NCBI GenBank assembly: GCA_002869225.1
Contig: PKTG01000138.1
Coordinates: forward strand, 1 to 34,855
From: Candidatus Muiribacterium halophilum
GTDB taxonomy: Bacteria; Muiribacteriota; Muiribacteriia; Muiribacteriales; Muiribacteriaceae
Length of the DNA: 34,855 nt
Direction of reading: 5' to 3'
The position numbers were made by a program, and so were the translations under genes. This document shows, one piece after another, positions 1-9,861 of the stretch (the stretch's first letter is position 1; each line of letters begins with the position of its first letter). The notes below the pieces were generated by a model that was not told the origin of the DNA, did no database searches, and was given only the letters and a program-made list of their open reading frames with translations.

Positions 1-1902
1 AAATCTTTCTTTTGGAAGAGATTTATCACCGTTAGCATTATAGACAATAGTTCCAATAGAACCATCCTTGAATTTAATAGTGATTATTATGTTGTCTTCT
101 GTATTTATTTTAGAATTATCAGAAACTATACTTTCAGCATAGACTTTAACTGCTTTTGAAGCAGTAAAATAATGCATAAGATCAACAAAGTGACAAACCT
201 CTCCAAGTATTCTTCCACCACCTTTTTCGCTATCCTGAGTCCAGTGATCTTTAGGAATATGTCCAGCATTTACTCTGAAGTTCATAACAAGTGGTTCACC
301 AGTATATTTCATGACCTTCTTACATTCTTTTGCTACCGTTGAAAATCTTCTGTTAAAACCAACAAGTATTCTTGATTGTTTATTATCTTTCAAATACTCA
401 TTTAGCTCTTCGAGTTCTTCTTTATCTATCGTGACAGGCTTCTCCACAAATACGTTTTTTCCATTTTTAAGAGCGTTTAGCGAATAAGAACCATGAGTAT
501 CATGCTGAGTTGCTATATAGACAGTGTTTATATCATCATTTTTGAAAATATTCTCAACATCGGTAGAAGATTTTGAAAACCCGAATTTTTTTGCTACATT
601 CTTACTGTTAATACCGGTTCTTGTCACTACCGTATCCAGATTGATATCTTTTCCTTTTATATGAGGCAACAAATAACTTTGAGCAAATGAACCAGCCCCT
701 ATAAATCCAACATTGATTTCATTTAACGAAGTTGATGAAAGTTCAATTTCATCACTTATCATAGCTTTTTCTTCATGAGGATATTTTATAAGAATACCAA
801 TGTAATCCTCTTGTATTTTTCCAGTTATCATATCATAAGCTTTTGGAGCTTCATCTATATCAAATATATGTGTGATTAAAGGTTTGAGATCGATCTTTCC
901 CTGTGAAATAAGCTCTAAGAACGACTGCATGTTCCTTCCTTCTGTCCATCTTACATAGCCAAAAGGATAATCGTTTCCTTTTTCTTCATATTCTCTGTCA
1001 TATCTTCCAGGACCATATGAGCAAGACATCCTAAGATCAAGTTCTTTTCTGTAAAAATGTGGATTTCTTGGAATATTCATTCCAACTGCTCCTACAATTA
1101 TAACCTTTCCTTTTTTTCTTAGTATATCACTAGCAAATTCAACATGATCGTTTGAAGTTGTTCCTGCAGTTATAATAACTGAATCAAATCCATAACCATG
1201 GGTGAAATTCTCAAGAACACTATTTATAGATTCATCCTGTCTATTTATTGTATTTTCACAGCTTGTCTTTTTAGCAACTTCAACCATTTTCTGATCAACA
1301 TCAACTCCAAACACTCTACAACCGTTTGCCTTTAAAAGCTGACAGGTTATCTGACCCAATAGTCCTAGACCAATAACACATACATTGTGTCCTAGCTGCG
1401 GCTCAGCCTGTCTTACCCCCTGCATCGCAATCGCACCAAGTGTTGTAAAAGCCGCTTCCTCAAAAGATACGTTGTCTGGAATTCTTGCAACAAGATTTGT
1501 TTGAACAGAGACAACAGAAGCATGCGAAGCATAATCCTGACCTGCACAGGCTACCCTATCCCCTTCTTTAAACTTACCCTTCCCATCCATTGAAGCAAGT
1601 ACCGTTCCTGCAGTGCTATACCCTAATGCTTTTAAAGAATCGAGTTTTGTCATTACTTTTTTATAAGTCGATAGAAGACCTTCTTTTCTAACATTATTCA
1701 TAACCTGTTTAACAAGATCTGGTCTTTTTTTAGCTTTTCCCAGCATTGATGCTTTTCCTACATCAACTGTACTTTTTTCAGTTCCAGCACTTATTAGAGA
1801 AAAAGCGTTCTCAACAAGAACCATATTCTCTGTCAAAGTTGGTGCTGGTACATCATCTACATATAATTCACCGTTTTTAAAATTCTGTATTAACTGTTTC
1901 AT
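1..1902 (-). CDS. Bi-domain dehydrogenase: zinc alcohol dehydrogenase-like plus Gfo/Idh/MocA oxidoreductase (3' end cut by window edge)
   Basis: I checked the frame codon by codon from the ATG at 1902 to the window edge and it is open for 634 codons. The first ~370 residues are a medium-chain, zinc-type alcohol dehydrogenase fold: SLISAGTEKS near the start, GYSTAGTV, then the Rossmann stretch VIGLGLLGQITCQLLKANG. From about residue 390 a second Rossmann domain begins (VGFIGAGSFAQSYLLPHI) with the Gfo/Idh/MocA signature NGKNVFVEKPVT and later GEVCHFVDLMHYF. Fused proteins of this kind are common in O-antigen and capsule loci and are thought to oxidise or reduce a nucleotide sugar; the substrate is unknown. 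A ribosome binding site (TAGGAG) lies just upstream of the start, 12 nt after the methyltransferase stop. The C-terminus lies outside the window. Confidence 0.88.
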   Translation of the reverse strand, partial: MKQLIQNFKNGELYVDDVPAPTLTENMVLVENAFSLISAGTEKSTVDVGKASMLGKAKKRPDLVKQVMNNVRKEGLLSTYKKVMTKLDSLKALGYSTAGTVLASMDGKGKFKEGDRVACAGQDYASHASVVSVQTNLVARIPDNVSFEEAAFTTLGAIAMQGVRQAEPQLGHNVCVIGLGLLGQITCQLLKANGCRVFGVDVDQKMVEVAKKTSCENTINRQDESINSVLENFTHGYGFDSVIITAGTTSNDHVEFASDILRKKGKVIIVGAVGMNIPRNPHFYRKELDLRMSCSYGPGRYDREYEEKGNDYPFGYVRWTEGRNMQSFLELISQGKIDLKPLITHIFDIDEAPKAYDMITGKIQEDYIGILIKYPHEEKAMISDEIELSSTSLNEINVGFIGAGSFAQSYLLPHIKGKDINLDTVVTRTGINSKNVAKKFGFSKSSTDVENIFKNDDINTVYIATQHDTHGSYSLNALKNGKNVFVEKPVTIDKEELEELNEYLKDNKQSRILVGFNRRFSTVAKECKKVMKYTGEPLVMNFRVNAGHIPKDHWTQDSEKGGGRILGEVCHFVDLMHYFTASKAVKVYAESIVSDNSKINTEDNIIITIKFKDGSIGTIVYNANGDKSLPKERF

Positions 1903-1914
1903 CTATACTCCTAA

Positions 1915-2802
1915 TTATTTTTTTAAAAATACCCAAAGATGCCATCCAAATCTCTTTCCTAAAAAATCAATTAATTTTTCAGGCAGTACTTTATCAAACC
2001 CAAGTAAATGTCTTTTATTAAAAAAATGGATTTTAAAATTAATTGTTTTAAATGCGTAAAAAAGTTTTTTACAACTATTTTTATTCCATACTGAAGAATA
2101 TATATTATCAGGACCATCAGTTGATTTATGAATAAATGATCCCATCTTCAAATACTCAAGCTTATTCTTTTTAAGGTTTTTTAAATGTTTTTCTATTCTT
2201 TGAACAGGTTCTCCAGTTAATTTAGATACGATTTTAATCAAAAAAGGAAATGCGTTGATCAGCAAAAGACCTATTCTTCTCAAAAAGAATATTGAGACCC
2301 AATAGTTAAAAGAGTTTTTATGATATAGCATAATAACGGCTTTTCCATAAGGTTTTAATACTCTATGGATTTCTTATACGATCTTATCAATTTTTGGAGA
2401 ATGATGAATAACACCATGGGAATAAACAATATCAAAAAAATTGTCTTCAAATGGGATTTTTTCAGCATTATCCTTAATAATAGAATTATAATTTAAATCA
2501 AAAAGCTTAAATCTTTCTTTTAATCGCCTAACTGATTCATCGGTCAAATCAATCCCGTAATAATCCGCACCTCTTAAAGAGATTTGCATGGAATCCGCAC
2601 CTTGACCAAGTCCAATCTCCAACACTTTTTTATTTTTAAAATCAATTTGATCAAGTTCGTCTAAAATATGACCTTCTGTTCTATATCTAAATTCATCATA
2701 TTCTTCATAAAAGGCTTTATCCTGTTCATAAGAAATAAAGTTACTTCCACATGGATTTTCATTCCAGAATTCTCTTATTTCTTCTGTTTTATTCCTATTC
2801 AT
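1915..2802 (-). pseudogene. Class I SAM-dependent methyltransferase, interrupted by an in-frame TAA
   Basis: The start chosen is the ATG at 2802 (MNRNKTEEIREFW), preceded by AAGGAAT and overlapping the upstream asparagine-synthase stop by 8 nt. Motif I is VLEIGLGQGADSMQ, motif II is YYGIDLTDESV and the post-II motif is FDIVYSHGVIHHSP, a standard SAM-binding Rossmann methyltransferase. A TAA at 2374-2376 follows KIDKIV. The same frame then continues as EIHRVLKPYGKAVIMLYHK, the usual next strand of this family (RVLKPGG), to a normal TAA at 1915. Without the internal stop the protein would be ~295 aa. Likely role: methylation of a sugar or sugar-linked group in the polysaccharide. The internal stop probably inactivates it unless read through; the lost codon cannot be deduced, though GAA to TAA would be one base change. 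Confidence 0.85.
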
Positions 2803-4691
2803 AATATTCCTTAAACCAAAGCTCAAGAGTTAATAGCTGGTAAATTTGATATGCATTATCTTTAAAACCTATTTTATCTTCATTAATTAATCTCTTAATA
2901 AAAGAATAATTAAAAATGTTCCTTTTTTAAATTCTATCTTTTGAAAGCATATCATTCACCATTTCAGAAAGCTCTCCAGATATCCATGATCTTATTGGTG
3001 CACCAAAAGAAGCTTTAGGTCTGTAGATTATCTCATTCGGAAGATAATTCTCTGCAACTTTTTTTAAAAGATATTTTTGAACACCATTTTTAATCTTTAA
3101 ATCTCCTGGAATATTCATAGCAAAATCAACAACTTCCTTATCAATAAAAGGGACTCTGACTTCAACAGATGCTGCCATTGATGCTCTATCAGTATAAGTA
3201 AGATTTAGACCATTCATGAACATACTAATATCTGTATTACACATCTTGTTTATCAGATCACCCTCTCTAATATTAAAGATATATTCATGAGAATCATAAA
3301 GCTCTTTAATCTCATTACTTATATTATCAGAAAACATATCATGAAAATCTTCCCTATCATAATACTAATAACTTCTCATATACTGCTCATGACCATCTTT
3401 TTTAGCTATATCTAAAAATCTTTTTAACCATCTTACAGGTTTTATACCATGCCCTGCTAGCTTCACAGGAGCATTATCAGAAAATCTTTCAATCAATTGT
3501 CTTCTTATAAAACCAGGTATTTTTTTTATATTTTTGAGAGTAAATTGTTGCAAGATGCCTTCTATAACCACCCAATATCTCATCAGCTCCCATACCAGAT
3601 AAAAGCACTTTGATTCCCATCTCTCTTGCCTGTTTACATATAAGATAAGTATTTATTGCTGCTGGATCACCAATAGGCTCATCAAGAAATGCTACTGCTT
3701 TCGGAAGTTCATCTGTTATTTTCGGTGAAATAACTATTTTCTCACTATCAAAACCAAACTTTTTTATAAGTTGGTCTGCATATTTTTCATCATCTGGCAT
3801 CTTTTCTATCTTTTTGTCTTCTTTTCTAGTGCCTATTGTAAAGGTCTTCATTTTTTCCCCATAATACTTTTGAGCCATTACAGATATCAGACTTGAATCA
3901 AGCCCTCCACTTAAAAATGAACACACTTCAACATCAGATACCAAATGCTTTTTTATACTGTTTTCAAATATATGTTTAAACTTTTCTATTATCTCACTCT
4001 CATTTAAATCAATTTTTTTCCTTGATACTTGATAATATTTTTTTATTGACATTGGACAAAATTTCTCTTTGGTAAAGAAACAACCTGATGGAAGTTTTTT
4101 TATTTCTTTAAACATTGAATAATTTTCAGGGACCCAAAGATAATTTACTGATGAAAGTAGAGCTGCCATATTTAAAGTAAGATCTTTTTTTATCTCTTTT
4201 TGTTTAACTATTGTCTTTAATTCGGATGCAAAAGCAAATCTATTATCATTTCCCTGATAATAAAAAAAAGGTTTAATACCAAAATGGTCTCTCGCTCCAA
4301 AAAGCCTTCCATTATTTTTATTATAAATTACAAATGAAAACATTCCTCTGAACTTATCAAGACATTTTTCACCGAATAATAAAAAACTCTCTAGTACCAC
4401 CTCAGTATCAGAGTTTGAAATAAAAGAAACACCTTTGTCTCTAAGCTCTTTTCTAATTTCATGAAAATTGTAAAGTTCGCCATTGTATACAATAATATGT
4501 TCTCTTTTTTCAAAAGGTTGATTAGCACTTTCGCTAAGGTCAATAATTGATAGTCTTTGATGAGAAAGTGATATATACTCATCATTCCATAGGCCCTGAT
4601 AATCTGGACCACGATGAAACTGTATTTTGTTTGCTTTTAAAGCTAACTCTTTATTATTTTCAAATCCAGAAAAACCACTTATTCCACACAT
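2795..4691 (-). pseudogene. asnB: Asparagine synthase (glutamine-hydrolysing) family amidotransferase, broken by one frameshift and two in-frame stops
   Basis: The start MCGISGF gives the N-terminal Cys2 nucleophile of a class II glutamine amidotransferase, followed by FHRGPD and VYNGELYNF. The synthase domain has the ATP pyrophosphatase loop SFLSGGLDSSLIS and SGMGADEILGGYRRH. The frame breaks at a run of eight T (A on the coding strand) at 3520-3527. One fewer base would join SQKYKK to IPGFIRRQLIERF. The new frame meets TAG at 3365-3367, continues through ASVEVRVPFIDKEVVDFAMN, meets TAA at 2927-2929, and ends with a typical family C-terminus (QIYQLLTLELWFKEYYE) at 2795. Repaired length would be ~631 aa, normal for the family. 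In O-antigen loci these enzymes usually amidate a uronic acid carboxyl group. Three independent lesions make this the most damaged gene in the window. Confidence 0.88.
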
Positions 4692-4700
4692 AAGATCATC

Positions 4701-5798
4701 TCAAACCAATTCTTTGAAAATATCATACATTTTATTTTCAAAATGATTTAATGTATATTTTTTCAAAAATTTTTCTCTTGCATTTTTACCAAGTTTAATT
4801 CGAAGCTCTTTGTTTTCAATCAAAAGTTCGATTTTTTCGGCTATTTTTTCTATATTTCTTTGTTCAACTAAAATACCGTTAATATCTTGATCTAGGATAT
4901 CAGGAATAGATGCTTCAAATGTAGTTATAATAGATTTAGCACATTGCATTGCTTCTAAAATTACTCCCGGGAATACTTCGTTTTTATAATAAGTTGGAAA
5001 AATAAAAATATCACTATTTAACAAGTACTCAAACTTCTCTTTCCCATACTTAGAACCCAGTACATTTACTTTTTTATCCAAGAGATTTTCTGTTAAGAAC
5101 TTATTTATATCTTTAAAAGTTACATCATATTCTTTTCCAATAATATCTGCTTGAAAATCTATTTGTTTTTCATTAATCAATTTTATCGCTTCTAGAAAAT
5201 CGTATATTCCTTTATCAGAAGCAAGATTAGACAAATATAATAATTTTATCTGTTTGTTATATTTTTCAACAATATCATCTTCATCAACTTCTATTTTGAT
5301 TCCATTATTAACTATAAATGGTTTGTTTTTATAAACAGTTTCAATATCAGCAGTTGGTATTTTAGATAAACAAATAACTTTGGTATTTCTAAAAACATCT
5401 TTATACAAAATTCTTTTCATCTTAGAAGAGTTTGCTTCTTTTTTTATTCCTTTTCCTCTTAAATGGTATAAGATTTTTTTTCTAAAAATCTTTAATAAAA
5501 AAACAAATAAAATATCTCTATAAAATGCTCCACCTACTGGTGATATGGTAAAATAGACTAAATCTATATTATAAACTAATATACAGTAAAACAATTTAAA
5601 AAAATAAAAAATTGACTTTAATATTTTTCTTAAAGAAATAGCTCCTATATCAAGCACATCTTTTGCAAAATTTAACGGAAAAACTATTAAATTGAACTTT
5701 TCATTTAATAACTCACTATCAATCAAAGATTGATTTCTTAAAGAAGCTCCATGAATTGGTGGCGGAGTTTGCACCAAAAACAATATATTGGGTTTCAT
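4701..5798 (-). CDS. GT4-family (GT-B fold) glycosyltransferase
   Basis: The protein is 365 aa. The N-terminus (FLVQTPPPIHGASLRNQSLI) has the glycine-containing loop typical of retaining GT4 enzymes. The C-terminal half has IKLLYLSNLASDKGIYDFLEA, then FIFPTYYKNEVFPGVILEAMQ, the E-x7-E type donor-binding region of the family, and NGILVEQRNIEKIAEKIELLI. It would transfer one sugar onto the lipid-linked repeat unit at the inner face of the membrane. Its ATG overlaps the TGA that would end the wzy frame (ATGA), showing translational coupling to wzy. The donor sugar cannot be told from sequence. Confidence 0.85.
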   Translation of the reverse strand: MKPNILFLVQTPPPIHGASLRNQSLIDSELLNEKFNLIVFPLNFAKDVLDIGAISLRKILKSIFYFFKLFYCILVYNIDLVYFTISPVGGAFYRDILFVFLLKIFRKKILYHLRGKGIKKEANSSKMKRILYKDVFRNTKVICLSKIPTADIETVYKNKPFIVNNGIKIEVDEDDIVEKYNKQIKLLYLSNLASDKGIYDFLEAIKLINEKQIDFQADIIGKEYDVTFKDINKFLTENLLDKKVNVLGSKYGKEKFEYLLNSDIFIFPTYYKNEVFPGVILEAMQCAKSIITTFEASIPDILDQDINGILVEQRNIEKIAEKIELLIENKELRIKLGKNAREKFLKKYTLNHFENKMYDIFKELV

Positions 5799-7120
5799 TT
5801 TAAATATAATTCCCCTTTAAAGATATTTTCAATTTCAGCAAATTTAAAAAACAGACAATATAATAACATTATTTCAGGATATTCTAAAATATTTTCTCCC
5901 AACCCGATAAAAAAGAGAAAGAAGGTAATTATAACTATAAAATCACAGTTTATTAAACTCATTTTATCCTGTTTATTCTGTATTTAAAATGCAATAAACT
6001 TTTTAATTCTTTTTATAAAAAAATAAAAAAATAATAAAAAAAACAATAGACCATATTCACTTAACGTCGAAATAAAAGATGAAAAAGGTTGATTTTTAAC
6101 TCCATCTTTCCCGCGAATGGAAGAAATTTTTTGATTCCACAATGGTAAAATGATTGTTTTCATTTTATATGACATTGATTTGTTTTTTTTAAAAATAAAA
6201 TTTGTCGAATAATCACCGTTTAATAAAAATGAAGATCTGCTATTAAAAGTTCCAGGTCCATTACCAAAAAGCAAAAAACTGAAATCTGTTTTTGAAATAT
6301 CAAAATATTCCTTATATAAAAGAAATTTTCTCGGTATTTTTTCAGCTCTGTTATCTATATAATTTATATATATCTTAACAATAGTATTTCGAGCATATTT
6401 TACTGGTTTAAAATCACTGCTTCCAATTAATAAAAAAATAATTAAAAGAAATATGAATTTCTTTTTTATCTTTTTTTTGTAAAATAAAAAGAAAAATATT
6501 ATAGCAAAAATATAAAAAATTATTCCCAAGGAATAAAAAGAAAAAATAAATGATAAAAAGAAAAAAACAAATAGTCTTTTATTTTTCTTTTGATTAGTAT
6601 GAATAATTGTAGCAAAATAATATAATGAAATAATTGCGTTTAATATTCCATATCCGTGTTGTGCTAATCCACTTCCACCGTATAAACCCAAAAATCCAGT
6701 ATCATTCCCATCCTTTATAAAAGAAAGAAAAAACTGAAAAAAACCAATTAAATTAAAAAAAACTAATAAAGTAGTAATTTTACTCAAAAGATTTTTATTC
6801 AAAAGATTTTTTGAATAAAACGGTTTTGAAAAAAAAATCAATATTAACGGAAAATAGAAATAAAAAGACAACAAATAATTTTTCAAAAGCAACTGATTAT
6901 TTAACAAAAACCGAAAAATAATCATCAAAAAAAAATAGAATAAAAAAAGTAAGCTTTCTACACTAATAAGTTTTTTTTTTTTAAACAAAAACGGAAAACA
7001 AAATATTAATGGAAAAATCAATTCTCTAAAAAAAGTACAAAAAACAATCGCAAATGAACTAAACAATAATTCAAATTTTTTTAAAATTAAAAATCTATTT
7101 ATAATACTACTTTTCCCCAT
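5795..7120 (-). pseudogene. wzy: O-antigen/capsule polymerase (Wzy-like), interrupted by an in-frame TAA near the 3' end
   Basis: A very hydrophobic, AT-rich protein with about ten predicted membrane segments and a long loop around residues 240-345, as expected for Wzy or O-antigen ligase-type proteins. Sequence is too divergent to prove the family; the call rests on topology and context (one Wzx, one Wzz, no other polymerase). The frame hits TAA at 5984-5986 after KKFIAF, then stays open for 62 codons. That stretch encodes another membrane stretch (DFIVIITFFLFFIGLGEN, then EIMLLYCLFFKF) and ends in a TGA overlapping the ATG of the next gene. That fit suggests an original length of ~441 aa, usual for Wzy, with the TAA as a later interruption. 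The start overlaps the upstream gene by 14 nt. Loss of the last helix could abolish polymerisation, leaving single repeat units. Confidence 0.72.
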
Positions 7121-8498
7121 TTATGTATATCTCTTTACAATATTTTTTTTGAATTACTTTATAATCCAATTTTTCATCATAGCCTAAATTTATATTCATA
7201 TCATTTAAAAATCTAAAGTATTTATTTTGAATGTTTTCAACGGATAAATAATCATCTTCTTTTAATTCTGCTAATTTATTATTTTTTGCTAATTTATAAA
7301 TAGGTGTTTTTAATTTCATATAATCAAATATCATACAACTCAATTTTAAAGAAATATCCTTCAAAATATGTAAAAAATCCTGCTTTAAAACTTTGAATTT
7401 GAAAGGAAGGAACTTCTTATTAGGATTTTTTAAAATATCTTCTAACGCTAAACAATATTTTAAATAAGCATAATTATCTCTCATCTTTCCAACAAAATAT
7501 TCATATTTATTATATATCTCATCACTGTATTTCTTGCTAATATATTTTTCAGGGTTTTTACATATTTTCAATACTTTAGATTCATCTATCCAATTGTAAT
7601 AATTGTACACTTCTTGATCTAAAAATTTTGGAACTTCGACAAGTTTAATATTGTACATCATAACATTCGCTGCTATGCACTCAAATAGCGTTGTAGAAGT
7701 ATAACCAAAGGCAATTTTTGATCGAATTATCAGATCAGAAATATCACCAACAAAATTTATTTCTATATTTTCCTTTTCATATTTTTTATAAAAATCTATT
7801 TTTTCTCCTGGATGCATTCGGATCACAAATTTCTTATCTTTGTTTTCGGATGCTGCTTTATCAATAATATTAACAAATTTATTTCTTGCTTCAATAGCCA
7901 AACTTCTATAATCGACCCAATCAGGTATATTATAAGTTTTTTTATGAACCATAAATTGTTCTTCTGTAAAATCAGCAATTGAAAAATCTGAAATAAATAA
8001 ATAATCAATATCTTTAATTATGTTTTTTCTAGACATCTTATCAATTATTTCATATCTGATATTATTAACTTTATATATTTTTTCAGTAGATACTTTGGCA
8101 ACTTTGACTAATAATTCAGCAAAATAATCACTCCAAACAATATGATACTGAACTTCTTCATTATATTGTGATAAATTAGAAAGATTTAATTTTTCTTCAA
8201 ATAATACACTTTCAGATAAAGGTTCACTATGTGTGTGAACAATATTTGTTTTAAAATGCCATGCTCTACTGTAGGTTGATTCCATTCTACGTACATTATA
8301 AGATGGTGTTAATAAAAGATCATAATTATTTTGAATTTCATCAAAGTATGAGCTTTTATAAAAAGAATTTTGAATATCCTGGTGTTTTACATCGAAATTT
8401 ATATTACTATTCTGTTCAATCAAATATTTAATAACAAAGTTAAAATTCAAATCTCGATTTATAACATCAATGTAGGATAGTATTTTTTTATTTTTCAT
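7107..8498 (-). CDS. Probable GT-B-like surface-carbohydrate transferase with an R-x-HP motif
   Basis: The protein is 463 aa, soluble, with no membrane segment. It has KKFVIRMHPGEKIDFYKKY at about residue 225 and, 30 residues on, SDLIIRSKIAFGYTSTTLFECIA. This is a HP motif followed by a Ser/Thr-rich phosphate-binding segment. The arrangement occurs in several CMP-sugar (sialyl/Kdo-type) transferases and in CDP-glycerol phosphotransferase-like enzymes. Since the locus makes at least one CMP-nonulosonate, a nonulosonic-acid transferase is a reasonable guess, but the donor is not shown. The same motif pair occurs in the next gene upstream, suggesting two related transferases. It overlaps wzy by 14 nt. 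Confidence 0.6.
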   Translation of the reverse strand: MKNKKILSYIDVINRDLNFNFVIKYLIEQNSNINFDVKHQDIQNSFYKSSYFDEIQNNYDLLLTPSYNVRRMESTYSRAWHFKTNIVHTHSEPLSESVLFEEKLNLSNLSQYNEEVQYHIVWSDYFAELLVKVAKVSTEKIYKVNNIRYEIIDKMSRKNIIKDIDYLFISDFSIADFTEEQFMVHKKTYNIPDWVDYRSLAIEARNKFVNIIDKAASENKDKKFVIRMHPGEKIDFYKKYEKENIEINFVGDISDLIIRSKIAFGYTSTTLFECIAANVMMYNIKLVEVPKFLDQEVYNYYNWIDESKVLKICKNPEKYISKKYSDEIYNKYEYFVGKMRDNYAYLKYCLALEDILKNPNKKFLPFKFKVLKQDFLHILKDISLKLSCMIFDYMKLKTPIYKLAKNNKLAELKEDDYLSVENIQNKYFRFLNDMNINLGYDEKLDYKVIQKKYCKEIYINGEK

Positions 8499-8513
8499 TT
8501 TTCAAAACCTTTT

Positions 8514-9854
8514 TCAGTTAAATATCTTATCTATAAGATCTTCTAATCTTTCGGAATATTTTTTTTCTGGTCTTTCTATTATATATTTCAGATCTTCATC
8601 AAAATCACTTTCAGCATTTTCATTATTAAGCATCTCCTCAAATTTAGTTGTCAGATTTTTTATATCATAACACATTTCAAAGGATTTTATATTCTCTATT
8701 CCTTCAAAATGTTCATAATTTTCAAGAACATCCTTAGGATTTGTATAATGAATTTTATCATCATACGCTATTGTCAATACTCTTTTTTTCATTATAGCTG
8801 CTTCTATAATCATCGTAGTTAAGGGAGAAATTACAAACAAAGAATCCTTCAAAAGCCTAGGATAATATTTCAATGATGGCGAAGCTGCATCTTCATATTT
8901 TTTAACATAGTTGTTTTTTAAAAAATAATAATATCCTTTTATTTGTTTATCTAACAGAACATTTTCAAAATCTTCTTCTATAAAATAATCAAAACAATCT
9001 CTAGGAGCTCTAAAAGGATGTGGGCGATAAATTATTTTAATATCCTTAATATTATTGTCAATCAAATATTGATCAAGAATCTTTAAAGGTGTTATCTCAT
9101 CATAAGGAACATAACAACAAGTAAATATAACATATTTAAAGTTAAAAATCGGATTGTCCATATTGTGCTTATAAAAATAATAAAAATCAAACCTTGGCGT
9201 ACCTATTTTAAAAATTTGTTCTTTTTTATAATCATGAATATCAATTGCATGTTTTACACTTTGTTCGCCCCAAACAGCTATAAAATCTGTCTTTTCTAAA
9301 AAGATTGTCTTACTTGAGACATTATCCCAACCATCAATAAGACTCAATGTTTTAATATTTTTCTTCTTACACAATTTAATTATATCTTCTTGTATAAGAC
9401 TTATATCTTTAAATGGCATCATAACCAAATCAGGTTTTTCTTCTTCCAGAATTTTTTTCATCTCCTTATTATGACCAATAAATTTATCAACAAAAAACAA
9501 GACACTCTTGTATATTGGCTTAAATGTCATGAAACCAAATATTTTATCTCTAATCTTGAATTTTATTCCTTTTTTATTCCAATTATGATAATACTTGAAT
9601 TTAAAGCTTTTGGATTTATTAAAATGTTTTTTGTTAACAAGATATTTTCTAAGTTTTAATATTTTTTGATATTTTTCCGTCGTTTTAACATACCCTTTAA
9701 ATTCATCATACTTTTCAAGAATATATTTTTTTAAAATGTTTTCGTTTGCATATATTACTTTTTCATAATTTTTTAAATCAAAAGTATTTTCGGTAAAATG
9801 ATTTCTGACATAAACATCACTATCAATATATATTAAAACTTTTTTTTTATTCAT
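8514..9854 (-). CDS. Probable GT-B-like transferase with an RPHP motif
   Basis: The protein is 446 aa, soluble. The N-terminus MNKKKVLIYIDSDVYVRNHF resembles that of the downstream gene in style. The C-terminal half carries IKIIYRPHPFRAPRD, then ~75 residues later LFVISPLTTMIIEAAIMKKRVLTI, again a HP motif plus S/T-rich segment as in GT-B CMP-sugar or CDP-polyol transferases. A middle stretch (KTLSLIDGWDNVSSKTIFLEKTDFIAVWG) fits the end of the acceptor domain. It lies 7 nt after the CMP-sugar synthetase gene and 15 nt before the related transferase, so it is tightly co-transcribed with its likely donor-making enzyme. Function is inferred from motif and position. Confidence 0.6.
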   Translation of the reverse strand: MNKKKVLIYIDSDVYVRNHFTENTFDLKNYEKVIYANENILKKYILEKYDEFKGYVKTTEKYQKILKLRKYLVNKKHFNKSKSFKFKYYHNWNKKGIKFKIRDKIFGFMTFKPIYKSVLFFVDKFIGHNKEMKKILEEEKPDLVMMPFKDISLIQEDIIKLCKKKNIKTLSLIDGWDNVSSKTIFLEKTDFIAVWGEQSVKHAIDIHDYKKEQIFKIGTPRFDFYYFYKHNMDNPIFNFKYVIFTCCYVPYDEITPLKILDQYLIDNNIKDIKIIYRPHPFRAPRDCFDYFIEEDFENVLLDKQIKGYYYFLKNNYVKKYEDAASPSLKYYPRLLKDSLFVISPLTTMIIEAAIMKKRVLTIAYDDKIHYTNPKDVLENYEHFEGIENIKSFEMCYDIKNLTTKFEEMLNNENAESDFDEDLKYIIERPEKKYSERLEDLIDKIFN

Positions 9855-9861
9855 TGTTTTA

